A stretch of DNA of 35,950 nucleotides from Candidatus Arcticimaribacter sp. GTDB lineage: Bacteria > Bacteroidota > Bacteroidia > Flavobacteriales > Flavobacteriaceae. The notes below the pieces were generated by a model, which was not told where the DNA came from, ran no database searches, and saw only the letters and a list, made by a program, of their open reading frames with translations. The position numbers and the translations under genes are program-made. The stretch lies in contig PXYQ01000005.1 of assembly GCA_003023645.1 (NCBI GenBank), forward strand, positions 1-35,950. The letters are read 5' to 3'. Shown here piece by piece: positions 1 through 10,117 of this stretch (positions within the stretch are counted from its first letter, which is position 1; each line of letters begins with the position of its first letter).

Positions 1-340
1 CCAAAAGATCCAAAAGATTCATTTCTTTCCCAATGAAATTAAGTTTATCCCTACTGACAATTTTCGATTTCATACGAGTTAATTCTCCTTCGTTGGCACT
101 CGGTAATTCTTCGAATAGGTAGCGTGCAACAATGGTACTTAAGATAGAATCTCCTAAATACTCTAAGCGTTCAAAGTTTAAGGGAATCCCCTCTGTGTCC
201 TTGATGTTCATGGAACGATGTGTAAACGCAGCTCTATAAACAGCTTTATTGCTGGGTGTATAACCCAATATTTTTTTTAGTCTTACAAAGAGAAGATGGT
301 CTACAGGTTTTTTAGACCAGATTTTTGGAATGAATTTCAC
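1..340 (-). CDS. rnc: Ribonuclease III, N-terminal part (truncated by window edge; GTG start)
   Basis: Reverse-strand translation VKFIPKIWSKKPVDHLLFVRLKKILGYTPSNKAVYRAAFTHRSMNIKDTEGIPLNFERLEYLGDSILSTIVARYLFEELPSANEGELTRMKSKIVSRDKLNFIGKEMNLLDLF; RNase III signature LNFERLEYLGDSIL. Follows acpP-fabF on the same strand. Confidence 0.93.
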   Translation of the reverse strand, partial: MKFIPKIWSKKPVDHLLFVRLKKILGYTPSNKAVYRAAFTHRSMNIKDTEGIPLNFERLEYLGDSILSTIVARYLFEELPSANEGELTRMKSKIVSRDKLNFIGKEMNLLDLL

Positions 341-348
341 ATTCCAAA

Positions 349-1599
349 TTAAGAAATTTCTTTGAATATCACACAAGCATTGTGTCCTCCAAATCCAAAA
401 GTATTCGATAAAGCAACCTTTACCTCTCTTTTTTGAGCTTTTCCAAAAGTGAAATTGATCTTAGGATCTATTTCTTCATCTGGTGTCTCATGATTAATGG
501 TTGGTGGAACAATATTTTTTTGAATACTCATAATGGAGGCTATTGCTTCAATCGCACCAGCTGCTCCGAGTAAGTGACCCGTCATGGATTTGGTCGAATT
601 GATATTCATCGAATATAAATGCTCTCCAAAAACTTTTTTGATCGCTTTAGATTCTGCAATATCTCCTAGTCCAGTTGACGTTCCGTGCATGTTGATTATA
701 TCAACATCTTCAGGTTTTAGGTTTGCATCTCGTAAACAGTTCTTCATTACATTGATCGCGCCAATTCCTTCCGGATGTGGTGCTGTCATGTGATGAGCAT
801 CTGCCGAAAGACCACCTCCAACTAGTTCTGCATATATTTTAGCACCTCGTGCTTTGGCGTGTTCATATTCTTCAAGAATAAGGGAGCCAGCGCCTTCTCC
901 GAGTACAAAGCCGTCTCGATTCTTGTCAAAAGGGCGAGAAGCAGTTTGTGGATCATCGTTACGAGTAGACAGCGCATGCATTGCATTGAAACCACCGATT
1001 CCAGCATAAGTAACACAAGCTTCTGAGCCACCAGCAACAATAATATCGGCATGGTTTAGTCGGATATAATTTAATGCATCAATCATTGCATTTGCTGATG
1101 AAGCACATGCAGATACTGTTGCAAAGTTAGGACCTCTAAACCCATATTTAATTGAAATTAATCCCGGAGCTATATCCGCAATCATTTTTGGAATAAAAAA
1201 CGGATTGAAACGTGGTTTCTTATCGTTTTCAGCGAAATCTAAAACCTCATTTTGAAAGGTTTCTAGTCCACCAATCCCGGCGCCCCAAATAACGCCAACA
1301 CGGTCTTTGTCAATGGCGTCTAAGGGTAAAGCAGCATCTTCAATAGCTTCTTGTGTTGCTACAAGTGCATATTGCGTAAACCGATCTTGTTTTCGTGCTT
1401 CTTTGCGATCCATGAAATCAAGAACACTGAAGTTCTTCAGTTCGCAGGCGAATTTAGTTTTAAATTCTGTCGAGTCAAAATAGGTGATCGGGGCTGCACC
1501 GCTTTTACCAGAAACAAGACCTTCCCAAAATTCAGGAAGGGTGTTTCCAATAGGTGTTAATGCCCCCAGTCCGGTAACAACTACTCGTCTTGGAGTCAT
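349..1599 (-). CDS. fabF: Beta-ketoacyl-ACP synthase II
   Basis: 416 aa; MTPRRVVVTGLGALTPIGNT, active-site SACASSANAMIDA, HGTSTGLGD, NSTKSMTGHLLGAAGAIEA. Confidence 0.97.
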   Translation of the reverse strand: MTPRRVVVTGLGALTPIGNTLPEFWEGLVSGKSGAAPITYFDSTEFKTKFACELKNFSVLDFMDRKEARKQDRFTQYALVATQEAIEDAALPLDAIDKDRVGVIWGAGIGGLETFQNEVLDFAENDKKPRFNPFFIPKMIADIAPGLISIKYGFRGPNFATVSACASSANAMIDALNYIRLNHADIIVAGGSEACVTYAGIGGFNAMHALSTRNDDPQTASRPFDKNRDGFVLGEGAGSLILEEYEHAKARGAKIYAELVGGGLSADAHHMTAPHPEGIGAINVMKNCLRDANLKPEDVDIINMHGTSTGLGDIAESKAIKKVFGEHLYSMNINSTKSMTGHLLGAAGAIEAIASIMSIQKNIVPPTINHETPDEEIDPKINFTFGKAQKREVKVALSNTFGFGGHNACVIFKEIS

Positions 1600-1610
1600 A
1601 CGTTTTAGTT

Positions 1611-1844
1611 TTAGCTTGCTTGTTCGATGTATTGAATAGCTTGACCAACAGTAGCGATGTTTTCTGCTTGATCATCTGGAATTTGGATATCAAATTCCTT
1701 TTCAAATTCCATAATTAGCTCAACAGTGTCTAAAGAATCTGCGCCTAAATCATTGGTAAAACTTGCTTCAGTAACTACTTCGTTTTCGTCAACGCCCAAT
1801 TTGTCTACAATTATAGCTTTAACTCTTGATGAAATGTCTGACAT
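1611..1844 (-). CDS. acpP: Acyl carrier protein
   Basis: 77 aa with phosphopantetheine site [18 protein letters not shown]; upstream of fabF. Confidence 0.97.
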   Translation of the reverse strand: MSDISSRVKAIIVDKLGVDENEVVTEASFTNDLGADSLDTVELIMEFEKEFDIQIPDDQAENIATVGQAIQYIEQAS

Positions 1845-2008
1845 AATAAAATGGTTTTAATTTTGTTTCAAAGGCAAAAATAAAAAACTTTAGAGGATAA
1901 CGTCACTTAACTCTAGTAAATTGATTTTTTTTTAACTCTTTTTTTCAGGTAGCGGTCTATTTCCTTTTATGATTAGGGGATTATCCGTTATTTTGTTTTT
2001 TTAAAATC

Positions 2009-2575
2009 ATGTCAAAAAAAATTGTAATTCTAGCTTCTGGAAATGGTTCTAACGCAGAAGCAATCATGCGTCACTTCGATTCTTCTACTAAAATAGAAGT
2101 TTCTAGTATCATTTCTAATAACCGTCAAGCAGGTGTTTTTGACCGTGCAAAACGGTTTCGTGTTCCATGCTTGTGGATGGACAAAAAATCTTTTGAATCC
2201 GATGTAGTTTTAGACTTTTTGTTAACAGAACAGCCCGATTTGATTGTTTTAGCTGGTTTTTTATGGAAAATTCCTGCATCACTTGTTCAAACGTTTCCAA
2301 ATAAAATCATAAACATACATCCAGCATTGCTTCCAAAATACGGAGGTAAGGGAATGTATGGAGCACATGTTCATCGTGCTGTAAAAGAATCTGGTGATGC
2401 TCATACTGGAATTACGATTCATTATGTAAACGAGCATTACGATGAAGGCGGAGTTGTCTTTCAAACCCAAGTTGAAGTTGTGCCTGCGGACACACCTGAT
2501 ACGATTGCCCAAAAAGTACATCAATTAGAACACAAACACTTTCCCCTAATTATCGAGCAACTCTTAACCCAGTAA
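2009..2575 (+). CDS. purN: Phosphoribosylglycinamide formyltransferase
   Basis: 188 aa; VILASGNGSNAEAIMRHF, INIHPALLPKYGGKGMYGAHVHRAV, HYVNEHYDEGGVVFQ. Confidence 0.94.
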   Translation: MSKKIVILASGNGSNAEAIMRHFDSSTKIEVSSIISNNRQAGVFDRAKRFRVPCLWMDKKSFESDVVLDFLLTEQPDLIVLAGFLWKIPASLVQTFPNKIINIHPALLPKYGGKGMYGAHVHRAVKESGDAHTGITIHYVNEHYDEGGVVFQTQVEVVPADTPDTIAQKVHQLEHKHFPLIIEQLLTQ

Positions 2576-2580
2576 AAATT

Positions 2581-3057
2581 ATGGCAACTGCTCAAATACA
2601 TATTTACACCGACGGTTCGGCATTAGGTAATCCTGGCCCAGGTGGCTACGGTATTATCATCGAGCTGGTAGGGAAGCAGTATTTTAAAGAATATGCCCAA
2701 GGTTTTGCTTATACAACGAATAACCGCATGGAACTTTTAGCTGTGATTGTAGGCCTAGAGACACTTAAGAAACAGCCGATGAATGTAGTTGTTTTTTCCG
2801 ATTCTAAATATGTGATTGATTCTGTTGAAAAAAAATGGGTATTTGGGTGGAAAGCAAAAAACTTTAAGGGCAAGAAAAATCCAGACTTATGGAAACGATT
2901 CTTAGCAATTTATGCACTTCACAATGTTCGTTTTCAATGGGTGAAAGGGCATAACGATCACCCTCAAAATGAACGCTGTGACCGACTTGCTGTAAATGCT
3001 GCAAAGACAGGAAGTAAAGAGCAGGATGTTTTCTTTGAAAAAGAATCTAAGAAATAG
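2581..3057 (+). CDS. rnhA: Ribonuclease HI
   Basis: 158 aa; IYTDGSALGNPGPGGYG, NNRMELLAVI, SDSKYVIDSV, VKGHNDHPQNERCDRLA. Confidence 0.95.
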   Translation: MATAQIHIYTDGSALGNPGPGGYGIIIELVGKQYFKEYAQGFAYTTNNRMELLAVIVGLETLKKQPMNVVVFSDSKYVIDSVEKKWVFGWKAKNFKGKKNPDLWKRFLAIYALHNVRFQWVKGHNDHPQNERCDRLAVNAAKTGSKEQDVFFEKESKK

Positions 3058-3111
3058 CACTAAAATCTTTTTTGCACTAGAGAAGCCCAAAAGAAGTTTT
3101 ATCTTTGCCTT

Positions 3112-4053
3112 ATGAAGAACAAATTACTAGTTGTAGGTACTATGGCCTATGATGCAATCGAGACACCTTTTGACAAGGTTGATCGAATTTTAGGAGGAGC
3201 TGCAACCTATATTGCTCTTGCAAGTTCAAAGTTTGATATTGATTGCGGTTTAGTGTCAGTTATCGGAGACGACTTTGAAGATAGTGATCTCAAAATTTTA
3301 CAAGATTTAGATGTCGATACCACAGGAGTAGAACTGGTAGAAGGTGGAAAATCATTTTTTTGGAGTGGTCGTTATCATGACAATATGAACAGCCGAACCA
3401 CGCTCGATACGCAATTAAATGTTCTTGAAAACTTCACTCCAAATGTTCCCAATCATTACCGCAATGCGGAAGTAATGATGATTGGAAATTTACATCCTGG
3501 AGTTCAGCTTACTGCTCTGAACCAGATGAGTGGCAAATCTAAGTTTGTAATTCTAGACACCATGAATTTTTGGATGGACCATTTTTTGGAAACGCTGAAT
3601 GAGGTGATTGCTAAAGTAGATTTGATTACGATAAACGACGAGGAAGCGCGACAACTCTCTGGAGAACATTCTCTTGTGAAAGCAGCAGAGAAGATCCATG
3701 CTATGGGTCCTAAGTATGTGATTATAAAAAAAGGAGAACATGGGGCTATGCTTTTTGGAGAAGGAAGAATATTCATTGCTCCTGCATTTCCAATAGAACA
3801 AGTAGTCGATCCTACCGGCGCAGGTGATAGTTTTGCAGGCGGTATTTCAGGAATTCTTTCCAATGCAGATAAAATAGACTTTGAAACCTTGAAAATGGGA
3901 ATTATATACGGTTCGGTTTTAGCTTCTTTTACCGTTGAACAATTCGGAGTAAAAGCACTATTAGACGTAACTTCTGATTCAATAAACGACCGAATCGAAC
4001 AATTCAGAACCTTGACTAGTTTTGAGTGGAATGAAAAACAAAAAAACATATGA
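3112..4053 (+). CDS. PfkB-family carbohydrate/nucleoside kinase
   Basis: 313 aa; C-terminal PfkB signature DPTGAGDSFAGGISG; GGAATYIALASSKF N-terminal motif. Overlaps next gene by 4 bp (ATGA). Confidence 0.9.
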   Translation: MKNKLLVVGTMAYDAIETPFDKVDRILGGAATYIALASSKFDIDCGLVSVIGDDFEDSDLKILQDLDVDTTGVELVEGGKSFFWSGRYHDNMNSRTTLDTQLNVLENFTPNVPNHYRNAEVMMIGNLHPGVQLTALNQMSGKSKFVILDTMNFWMDHFLETLNEVIAKVDLITINDEEARQLSGEHSLVKAAEKIHAMGPKYVIIKKGEHGAMLFGEGRIFIAPAFPIEQVVDPTGAGDSFAGGISGILSNADKIDFETLKMGIIYGSVLASFTVEQFGVKALLDVTSDSINDRIEQFRTLTSFEWNEKQKNI

Positions 4054-5945
4054 GTGATGCTATCAAACACGAGTGCGGAATAGCCTTATTACGTCTCAAA
4101 AAGCCATTATCTTATTATCAAGAAAAGTACGGTACTGCTTTGTTTGGTATCAACAAGATGTATTTGATGATGGAAAAGCAGCACAATCGAGGTCAAGATG
4201 GCGCAGGGTTTGCGAGTATTAAATTCGACATGGAACCAGGAGAACGATACATTAGCCGTGTTCGTTCTTGTGAAAAGCAACCCATTCAAGATATTTTTAA
4301 TCAGATCAGCTCGCGTATTCAAAACACAATTGATGAGAAACCTGAGATTGAGAATGATACCGACTTATTGAAACAACATGCACCTTATCTCGGAGAGTTG
4401 ATGTTGGGGCATGTGCGTTACGGAACTTTTGGAAACAACGGTATCGAGAGTGTTCATCCTTTTCTAAGACAGAATAATTGGATGCACAGAAACTTAATCG
4501 TTGCCGGAAATTTCAATATGACCAACGTAAATGAGCTTTTTGACAATCTTATTTCGTTAGGACAACATCCAAAAGAACGAGCAGACACCATTACAGTAAT
4601 GGAGAAAATCGGACATTTTTTAGATGATGCAGTTGCAAAAATTTACAAGAAATTAAAAAAAGAAGGATACAATAAATTACAAGCTTCCCCTTTAATAGCA
4701 GAACGTTTGAATATCGCAAAATTCTTACGTAAAGCTGCCAAAAACTGGGATGGAGGCTATGCAATGGCAGGAATGCTCGGACATGGTGATGCTTTTGTTT
4801 TAAGGGATCCTGCAGGTATTCGCCCAGCTTTCTTTTATGAAGATGATGAAATCGTTGTGGTGGCTTCAGAGCGCCCCGTGATTCAAACAGTGTTTAATGT
4901 GCCTTTGGAGGAAATTCACGAATTAACCCCAGGGAGCGCTATTATCGTCAAAAAGTCTGGTGAAACATCCATCCAAGAGGTTTTAGAGCCTTTGGAGAAA
5001 AGAGCGTGTTCATTTGAACGTATTTATTTTTCTAGAGGGAGCGATGCTTCTATTTACAAAGAAAGAAAAGAATTAGGGAAATTGCTTTTCCCTAAGATTT
5101 TAGAAAACATCAATCACGATATTGAGAATACCGTATTTTCTTATATACCCAATACAGCTGAAACTTCCTTTTATGGTTTAGTTGGTGAAGCGCAAAATCA
5201 CTTAAAAAGTCAAATATCCAAAGAGATTGATAAGACACCTATCGATCGCGATCGTATAATGGAGTTGTTGAAGTTGAATCCTAGGATAGAAAAAATCGCA
5301 ATAAAAGATGCGAAACTAAGAACATTCATTACTTCTGATTCGAGTAGAAATGATTTGGTAGCTCATATTTATGATATAACGTATGGTATCGTAAAACCAA
5401 CCGACAATTTGGTTATTATTGATGATAGTATTGTACGGGGAACAACGCTAAAACAAAGTATTTTGACAATGCTTGACCGACTTGGGCCCAAAAAGATCAT
5501 CGTGGTTTCTAGCGCTCCTCAAATTCGTTATCCAGATTGCTATGGAATCGATATGGCAAAATTGGAGGACTTCATAGCCTTCCAAGCAGCTTTAGCAATC
5601 CACGAAGATCGTGGAACCTTGAAACAAACTCTAGATGCAATCTATGAAAACTGTATCGCTTCGAAAGAAGCATACGGAGAAGAAGTGTCTAATCATGTTC
5701 GAGCATTGTACCAGCCGTTCAGTGTTGAAGAGATTTCTGATAAGATTGCCTTTCTGTTGTCAGCTCCACATCTAAAGGCTGAGGTCAAAATCATATACCA
5801 AGGAATAGAAAGTTTACATGCAGCCTGCCCAGAAAACTTAGGGGATTGGTATTTCACAGGGAATTATCCAACACCAGGAGGTAATCGGGTAGTGAATCGA
5901 GCATTTATGAATTTCTACGAAGGTAAATCAGAACGGGCATATTAG
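4050..5945 (+). CDS. PurF-like amidophosphoribosyltransferase family protein (class II glutamine amidotransferase plus PRTase), divergent 631-aa form
   Basis: N-terminal MSDAIKHECGIALL (Ntn Cys after short propeptide), RGQDGAGFAS, LGHVRYGTFG, LRDPAGIRPAFF, VIIDDSIVRGTTLKQSI, SSAPQIRYPDCYGIDM. Confidence 0.88.
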   Translation: MSDAIKHECGIALLRLKKPLSYYQEKYGTALFGINKMYLMMEKQHNRGQDGAGFASIKFDMEPGERYISRVRSCEKQPIQDIFNQISSRIQNTIDEKPEIENDTDLLKQHAPYLGELMLGHVRYGTFGNNGIESVHPFLRQNNWMHRNLIVAGNFNMTNVNELFDNLISLGQHPKERADTITVMEKIGHFLDDAVAKIYKKLKKEGYNKLQASPLIAERLNIAKFLRKAAKNWDGGYAMAGMLGHGDAFVLRDPAGIRPAFFYEDDEIVVVASERPVIQTVFNVPLEEIHELTPGSAIIVKKSGETSIQEVLEPLEKRACSFERIYFSRGSDASIYKERKELGKLLFPKILENINHDIENTVFSYIPNTAETSFYGLVGEAQNHLKSQISKEIDKTPIDRDRIMELLKLNPRIEKIAIKDAKLRTFITSDSSRNDLVAHIYDITYGIVKPTDNLVIIDDSIVRGTTLKQSILTMLDRLGPKKIIVVSSAPQIRYPDCYGIDMAKLEDFIAFQAALAIHEDRGTLKQTLDAIYENCIASKEAYGEEVSNHVRALYQPFSVEEISDKIAFLLSAPHLKAEVKIIYQGIESLHAACPENLGDWYFTGNYPTPGGNRVVNRAFMNFYEGKSERAY

Positions 5946-6060
5946 CCGTTTGACCGATAAATAAGTATTTGGTCTATTTTATTGCAACGGTCTCAAAGAA
6001 TATTGCACTTTTACATCACCAGAACATAAGTAGGTTAAGTTCATGGTAAGATTTGGGGCA

Positions 6061-6089
6061 AAAAAGGAGGAATTTATTCCTCCTTTTTT
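6061..6089 (+). terminator. Rho-independent-type terminator downstream of the PurF-like gene
   Basis: Inverted repeat aaaaaggaggaa-ttta-ttcctccttttt followed by T run. Confidence 0.8.
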
Positions 6090-6134
6090 ATTTTACATCA
6101 TTCTCAACTACCAATTCCATTCACTTTATCGCAA

Positions 6135-6165
6135 AAAAAAGAGAGCCAAAGCCCTCTTAGTTTAT
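6135..6165 (-). terminator. Terminator downstream of sodB
   Basis: Reverse strand AAGAGGGC-TTTG-GCTCTCTTTTTTTT; 8-bp stem with one G-U wobble plus T tract. Confidence 0.7.
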
Positions 6166-6183
6166 TTAAATATTGTTCTTAGA

Positions 6184-6792
6184 TTATGCATTTTCAGCAT
6201 ACATTTCACTCACTTTTTTCCAGTCAACAACATTGAAGAATGCCTGAATGTAATCGGGTCTTCTGTTTTGGTAGTTTAAGTAGTAAGCATGTTCCCAAAC
6301 ATCAATACCGAGAATTGGAAATCCGTCACAACCGATACCCGGCATGAGTGGATTGTCTTGATTTGCCGTTGAGCAAACTTCTACAGCTCCTCCTTTGTGA
6401 ACACAAAGCCATGCCCATCCAGATCCAAATCGAGTAGCAGCAGCTTTTGCAAAAGCATCTTTAAACCCATCGAATGAACCAAAAGCAGTGTTGATTGCGT
6501 CAGCAAGTGCTCCAGTTGGGGTGCCTCCGCCATTCGGACTCATTACGTTCCAAAACAATCGGTGGTTGTAAAATCCACCACCATTGTTTCGAACAGCACC
6601 ATTGTTTGCATCGAGAGATGTAAGAATAGACTCAATAGTTTGTCCTTCTAAGTCTGTGCCAGCAATAGCATTGTTGAGGTTTGTTGTATATCCATTATGG
6701 TGTTTACCATGATGAATCTCCATAGTCCTAGCATCAATATGAGGCTCCAATGCATCGTATGCATAGGGTAATTTAGGTAATTCGAAAGCCAT
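6184..6792 (-). CDS. sodB: Superoxide dismutase (Fe/Mn family)
   Basis: Start reassigned to [55 protein letters not shown] signature. The longer N-terminus in the ORF track (start 6909) overlaps addA and is not supported. Confidence 0.95.
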   Translation of the reverse strand: MAFELPKLPYAYDALEPHIDARTMEIHHGKHHNGYTTNLNNAIAGTDLEGQTIESILTSLDANNGAVRNNGGGFYNHRLFWNVMSPNGGGTPTGALADAINTAFGSFDGFKDAFAKAAATRFGSGWAWLCVHKGGAVEVCSTANQDNPLMPGIGCDGFPILGIDVWEHAYYLNYQNRRPDYIQAFFNVVDWKKVSEMYAENA

Positions 6793-6853
6793 AATTATTT
6801 TTTTAAGATTAGTATACAAACTTAAAGAATCTTTACATTTATACCATAATCTT

Positions 6854-9800
6854 ATGAAGCAGAATCTCACATCTATAGAAATTATTAGTGCCTCCGCCGG
6901 CTCAGGCAAAACCTACACCCTTGTTTTTCATTTTTTAAAAACCTTACTTTCCAAGCCCACGGCCGATACCTACCGTAAAATGATAGCTTTAACTTTTACG
7001 AATAAGGCCGTATTTGAGATGAAATCTCGTATTCTGAAAAGCTTAAAAGAATATTCCTCCGAAGCAGAAATAGATAAAACTCCGCAAATGGTTGTCGACT
7101 TATGTGAAGCATTGGAATTATCTACTGCCGAACTTGCTTTCCGCTCTAGACAAGCTTTGAAACTTATTTTACAAGATTATGCAGCTTTTGAAGTTGTCAC
7201 TTTAGATCGCTTTACGCACAGAATTATTCGAAGCTTTGCAAGAGACCTCGGGCTTTCTCTTTCTTTTGAAGTTGAAATTCAACAAGAACAAATGCTTATG
7301 CAGGTTGTTGAGCGGATTATCGATAAGGCAGGTTCGGATAAAGAAATTACTCCGCTTTTAGAACAATTTACTTTGCAGAAAATGGACGATCAACTCAGTT
7401 GGGATATCAGTGCAAATTTGTTCGAGATTGCTAAGTTACTGTTAAAAGAAAATGATCGAATTCCGTTACAGTACGTTCTGTCACAATCGAGAGTCGCTTT
7501 TAGACACCAACATGATTTTTTAAAAACGTACAGCAATACCTGCAAACAAAATATCAGTTTAATTGGTACAGAGGTTTTAGGACTGATTGAAAGTAAGCAG
7601 CTCACCCAGGCGGATTTCAGTAGAGGAACCTTGTACAAGCACTTTCAGAAATTAAAACAGCTAGATTTTACTCGTCTGTACGAGAATAAATTGGATGAAA
7701 ATTTAGAGGCAGAAAAAAATATTTATAATAAAAGTTTAGACTCCGATAAGGCAAGTCGTATTGATGAAATTTTGCCCGAACTCAGAAGTTCATTTCATAA
7801 AGCAAAACAATACTATCATCAATTTTCACTCGCTAGTGACATTTCAAAACAATGGATTCCTTTAAGTCTGATTAAGATACTGGATGAAGAACTTGAGCTA
7901 TATCAACGAGAAAACAATAAAGTTCTTCTTGGAACTTTTAATGATCGGATTTCTAAAGAAATCCTTCATCAACCAACTCCTTATATATACGAGCGCTTAG
8001 GAGAGCATTACCGTCATTATTATTTAGATGAATTTCAAGATACTTCGAGTCTGCAGTGGTCCAATTTAATTCCACTAATCAGTCAGCCACTAGAAGGCTT
8101 AGATGAGGATGGAGCTTCTGGATCTTTGCTGATCGTAGGTGATCCCAAGCAATCCATTTACCGATGGCGGGGAGGCCATGTAGAACAGTTTTTAAGCCTT
8201 TTGCAATCACAGAGCCCTTTTCAGGTGAACTCAACCATTAGTTCACTTGAAACTAATTACAGGAGCTATGATGTAGTAGTAAATTTCAATAATGCTTTTT
8301 TTGAAAGTCTTTTGCCTCAAATTCATGGACAGCAAAACCGTTCAATTTTTTCGGATAATTGCAAGCAAAATACAAATTCAAAAACAGGAGGCTATGTAGA
8401 GATCGATCAGTTTTTTTCTAAAGACACCAAAGAAGAAGTCACAAAAATCCATGTACAGAAAAGTTTTGAAGCGATTAATTCAGCTTTAGAGCAAGGTTTT
8501 GCACATAACGAAATTGCAGTCTTAGTTCGTACTAAGGCCCAGGCAACCGCAATAAGCGAGTTTTTGGTAGTACACGATATTCCTTTTTTATCTTCCGAAT
8601 CTCTGAATTTGTCACATTCCAAAGAGGTTCAATTTATTATAGGTTTGTTGCGATTGGTGTTGGATGAAAATAATTTAGAACATCGATTAACGGTGCTTGA
8701 ATTTTTAAGAACTGATTACGGTGGAGGAGAGACCTATCACGATTTTATTTCAACCCATTACCGGAAATCAATCCAAACAACTCTAAATGCATTTGAAATC
8801 GGCTTTAATTTTTCGAATTTTAAAGCAATGTCTCTTTATGAAGCTGTCGAAGCTGTCTTTTATGCTTTTGAACTCAGTTGTTCAATCGATGCTCATCTGC
8901 AAACTTTTTTAGATCATGTATTTGAATTTAGTCAACAGAAACACAACGACATTCTAAGTTTTATAATGCACTGGGAACTGCAAGGCGACTCTCTTTATGT
9001 TGCGACACCTAAAGGTATCAATGCAATTCAAGTACTCACAATACACAAAGCGAAAGGCTTAGAGTTTCCTGTGGTTATTCTACCTTTTTTGGACGATCCG
9101 ATTCAAGGGAATCATCAGGCAAAAGTTTGGCTCGATACGAAAGAATTTTTTGGAGAAGATATATCGAAAGGCTGGATTCCTTTTACAAAAAGAATTGAAA
9201 CCTACGGCGAACAGGGGAAGGCTTTGTTCGATAAAGTTCAGCAAGCAAACGAGTTGGATGCTCTTAATGTATTGTATGTTGCGATGACGAGACCTGTTGA
9301 GCAACTGATCTTGATTTCAAACGGTGCAGCAACCAAACAAGATTCCTATCCTAGTTTCATTCAGAATTTTTTAAACATTAATGGAAAGGAAGAAGGGGCA
9401 GTTTTAATTCTTGGTGAAAAACGATCCAATGCAGTTAATCAGGGTTTTGAAGCAGAACACGGGTTTTTCCCTATAGAAACTATACCAAAAGATTGGCAAA
9501 AGAATTTGATGTTGCAAGCGTATTCTCAGCCAGAATCAAAACGGAATTCTCCTAAGGTTCAGGGAATATTGATACATGAGCTTCTAGCAAAAATTGAAAT
9601 TGCCTCAGATATAGATTGGGTTCTTGAGGAGGCTTGTGCACTCGGTAAGATTGATTTGAATACCACCGAAACGTTCAAACAAATGCTTACTGATGTGGTA
9701 GATCATCAGGTGCTAAAGCCGTTTTTTAGCAATTCATACACTGTTTGGAACGAGCGCGATATTTTAATTCCAAACTCAGAAAACATCAGGCCTGATCGGT

Positions 9801-9976
9801 TGATGGAAAACGAATGTGAAATGGTTCTGATTGACTATAAAACAGGAAAACCCAAAGATGAAGATCATCAGCAAATCGCCCACTATAAGAAAGTTGTTTC
9901 TCAGGTGTTTAAGGGCAAAAAAGTTAAAACATATTTAATTTATATTCAAGAAGGAAAAAAAATTCAAGTAGTTTAG
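6854..9976 (+). CDS. addA: AddA/RecB-type UvrD-family helicase with C-terminal PD-(D/E)XK nuclease
   Basis: 1040 aa; Walker [71 protein letters not shown]-terminal [23 protein letters not shown]. Confidence 0.85.
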   Translation: MKQNLTSIEIISASAGSGKTYTLVFHFLKTLLSKPTADTYRKMIALTFTNKAVFEMKSRILKSLKEYSSEAEIDKTPQMVVDLCEALELSTAELAFRSRQALKLILQDYAAFEVVTLDRFTHRIIRSFARDLGLSLSFEVEIQQEQMLMQVVERIIDKAGSDKEITPLLEQFTLQKMDDQLSWDISANLFEIAKLLLKENDRIPLQYVLSQSRVAFRHQHDFLKTYSNTCKQNISLIGTEVLGLIESKQLTQADFSRGTLYKHFQKLKQLDFTRLYENKLDENLEAEKNIYNKSLDSDKASRIDEILPELRSSFHKAKQYYHQFSLASDISKQWIPLSLIKILDEELELYQRENNKVLLGTFNDRISKEILHQPTPYIYERLGEHYRHYYLDEFQDTSSLQWSNLIPLISQPLEGLDEDGASGSLLIVGDPKQSIYRWRGGHVEQFLSLLQSQSPFQVNSTISSLETNYRSYDVVVNFNNAFFESLLPQIHGQQNRSIFSDNCKQNTNSKTGGYVEIDQFFSKDTKEEVTKIHVQKSFEAINSALEQGFAHNEIAVLVRTKAQATAISEFLVVHDIPFLSSESLNLSHSKEVQFIIGLLRLVLDENNLEHRLTVLEFLRTDYGGGETYHDFISTHYRKSIQTTLNAFEIGFNFSNFKAMSLYEAVEAVFYAFELSCSIDAHLQTFLDHVFEFSQQKHNDILSFIMHWELQGDSLYVATPKGINAIQVLTIHKAKGLEFPVVILPFLDDPIQGNHQAKVWLDTKEFFGEDISKGWIPFTKRIETYGEQGKALFDKVQQANELDALNVLYVAMTRPVEQLILISNGAATKQDSYPSFIQNFLNINGKEEGAVLILGEKRSNAVNQGFEAEHGFFPIETIPKDWQKNLMLQAYSQPESKRNSPKVQGILIHELLAKIEIASDIDWVLEEACALGKIDLNTTETFKQMLTDVVDHQVLKPFFSNSYTVWNERDILIPNSENIRPDRLMENECEMVLIDYKTGKPKDEDHQQIAHYKKVVSQVFKGKKVKTYLIYIQEGKKIQVV

Positions 9977-10051
9977 TTTCAAAACAAAAGTTACCTGCTG
10001 TTAATTCAAGGCTTAAGCCACTATTAAAAGAGCAAAAACTGGTCTTAATTT

Positions 10052-10082
10052 TTTGAAAACTCAATGAATATAATTACTTTTG
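10052..10082 (+). promoter_or_regulatory. Bacteroidetes-type promoter for the OmpA gene
   Basis: TTTG (10052-10055) - 19 nt - TACTTTTG (10075-10082), matching the TTTG/TAnnTTTG consensus of Bacteroidetes housekeeping sigma. Confidence 0.65.
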
Positions 10083-10117
10083 CAAGAATAGAGAATCAAA
10101 ACTAATTACAATATATA

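Noticed and set aside
3504-4070. 188-aa antisense ORF over the PfkB kinase gene
   Set aside because: Shadow of a well-supported CDS; composition is not protein-like and no family is recognised.
6043-6279. 78-aa ORF across the terminator region into sodB
   Set aside because: Runs through two terminator hairpins and the antisense of sodB.
6793-6909. N-terminal extension of SodB in the ORF track
   Set aside because: Overlaps the addA 5' end on the other strand; homologous SODs start at [15 protein letters not shown].
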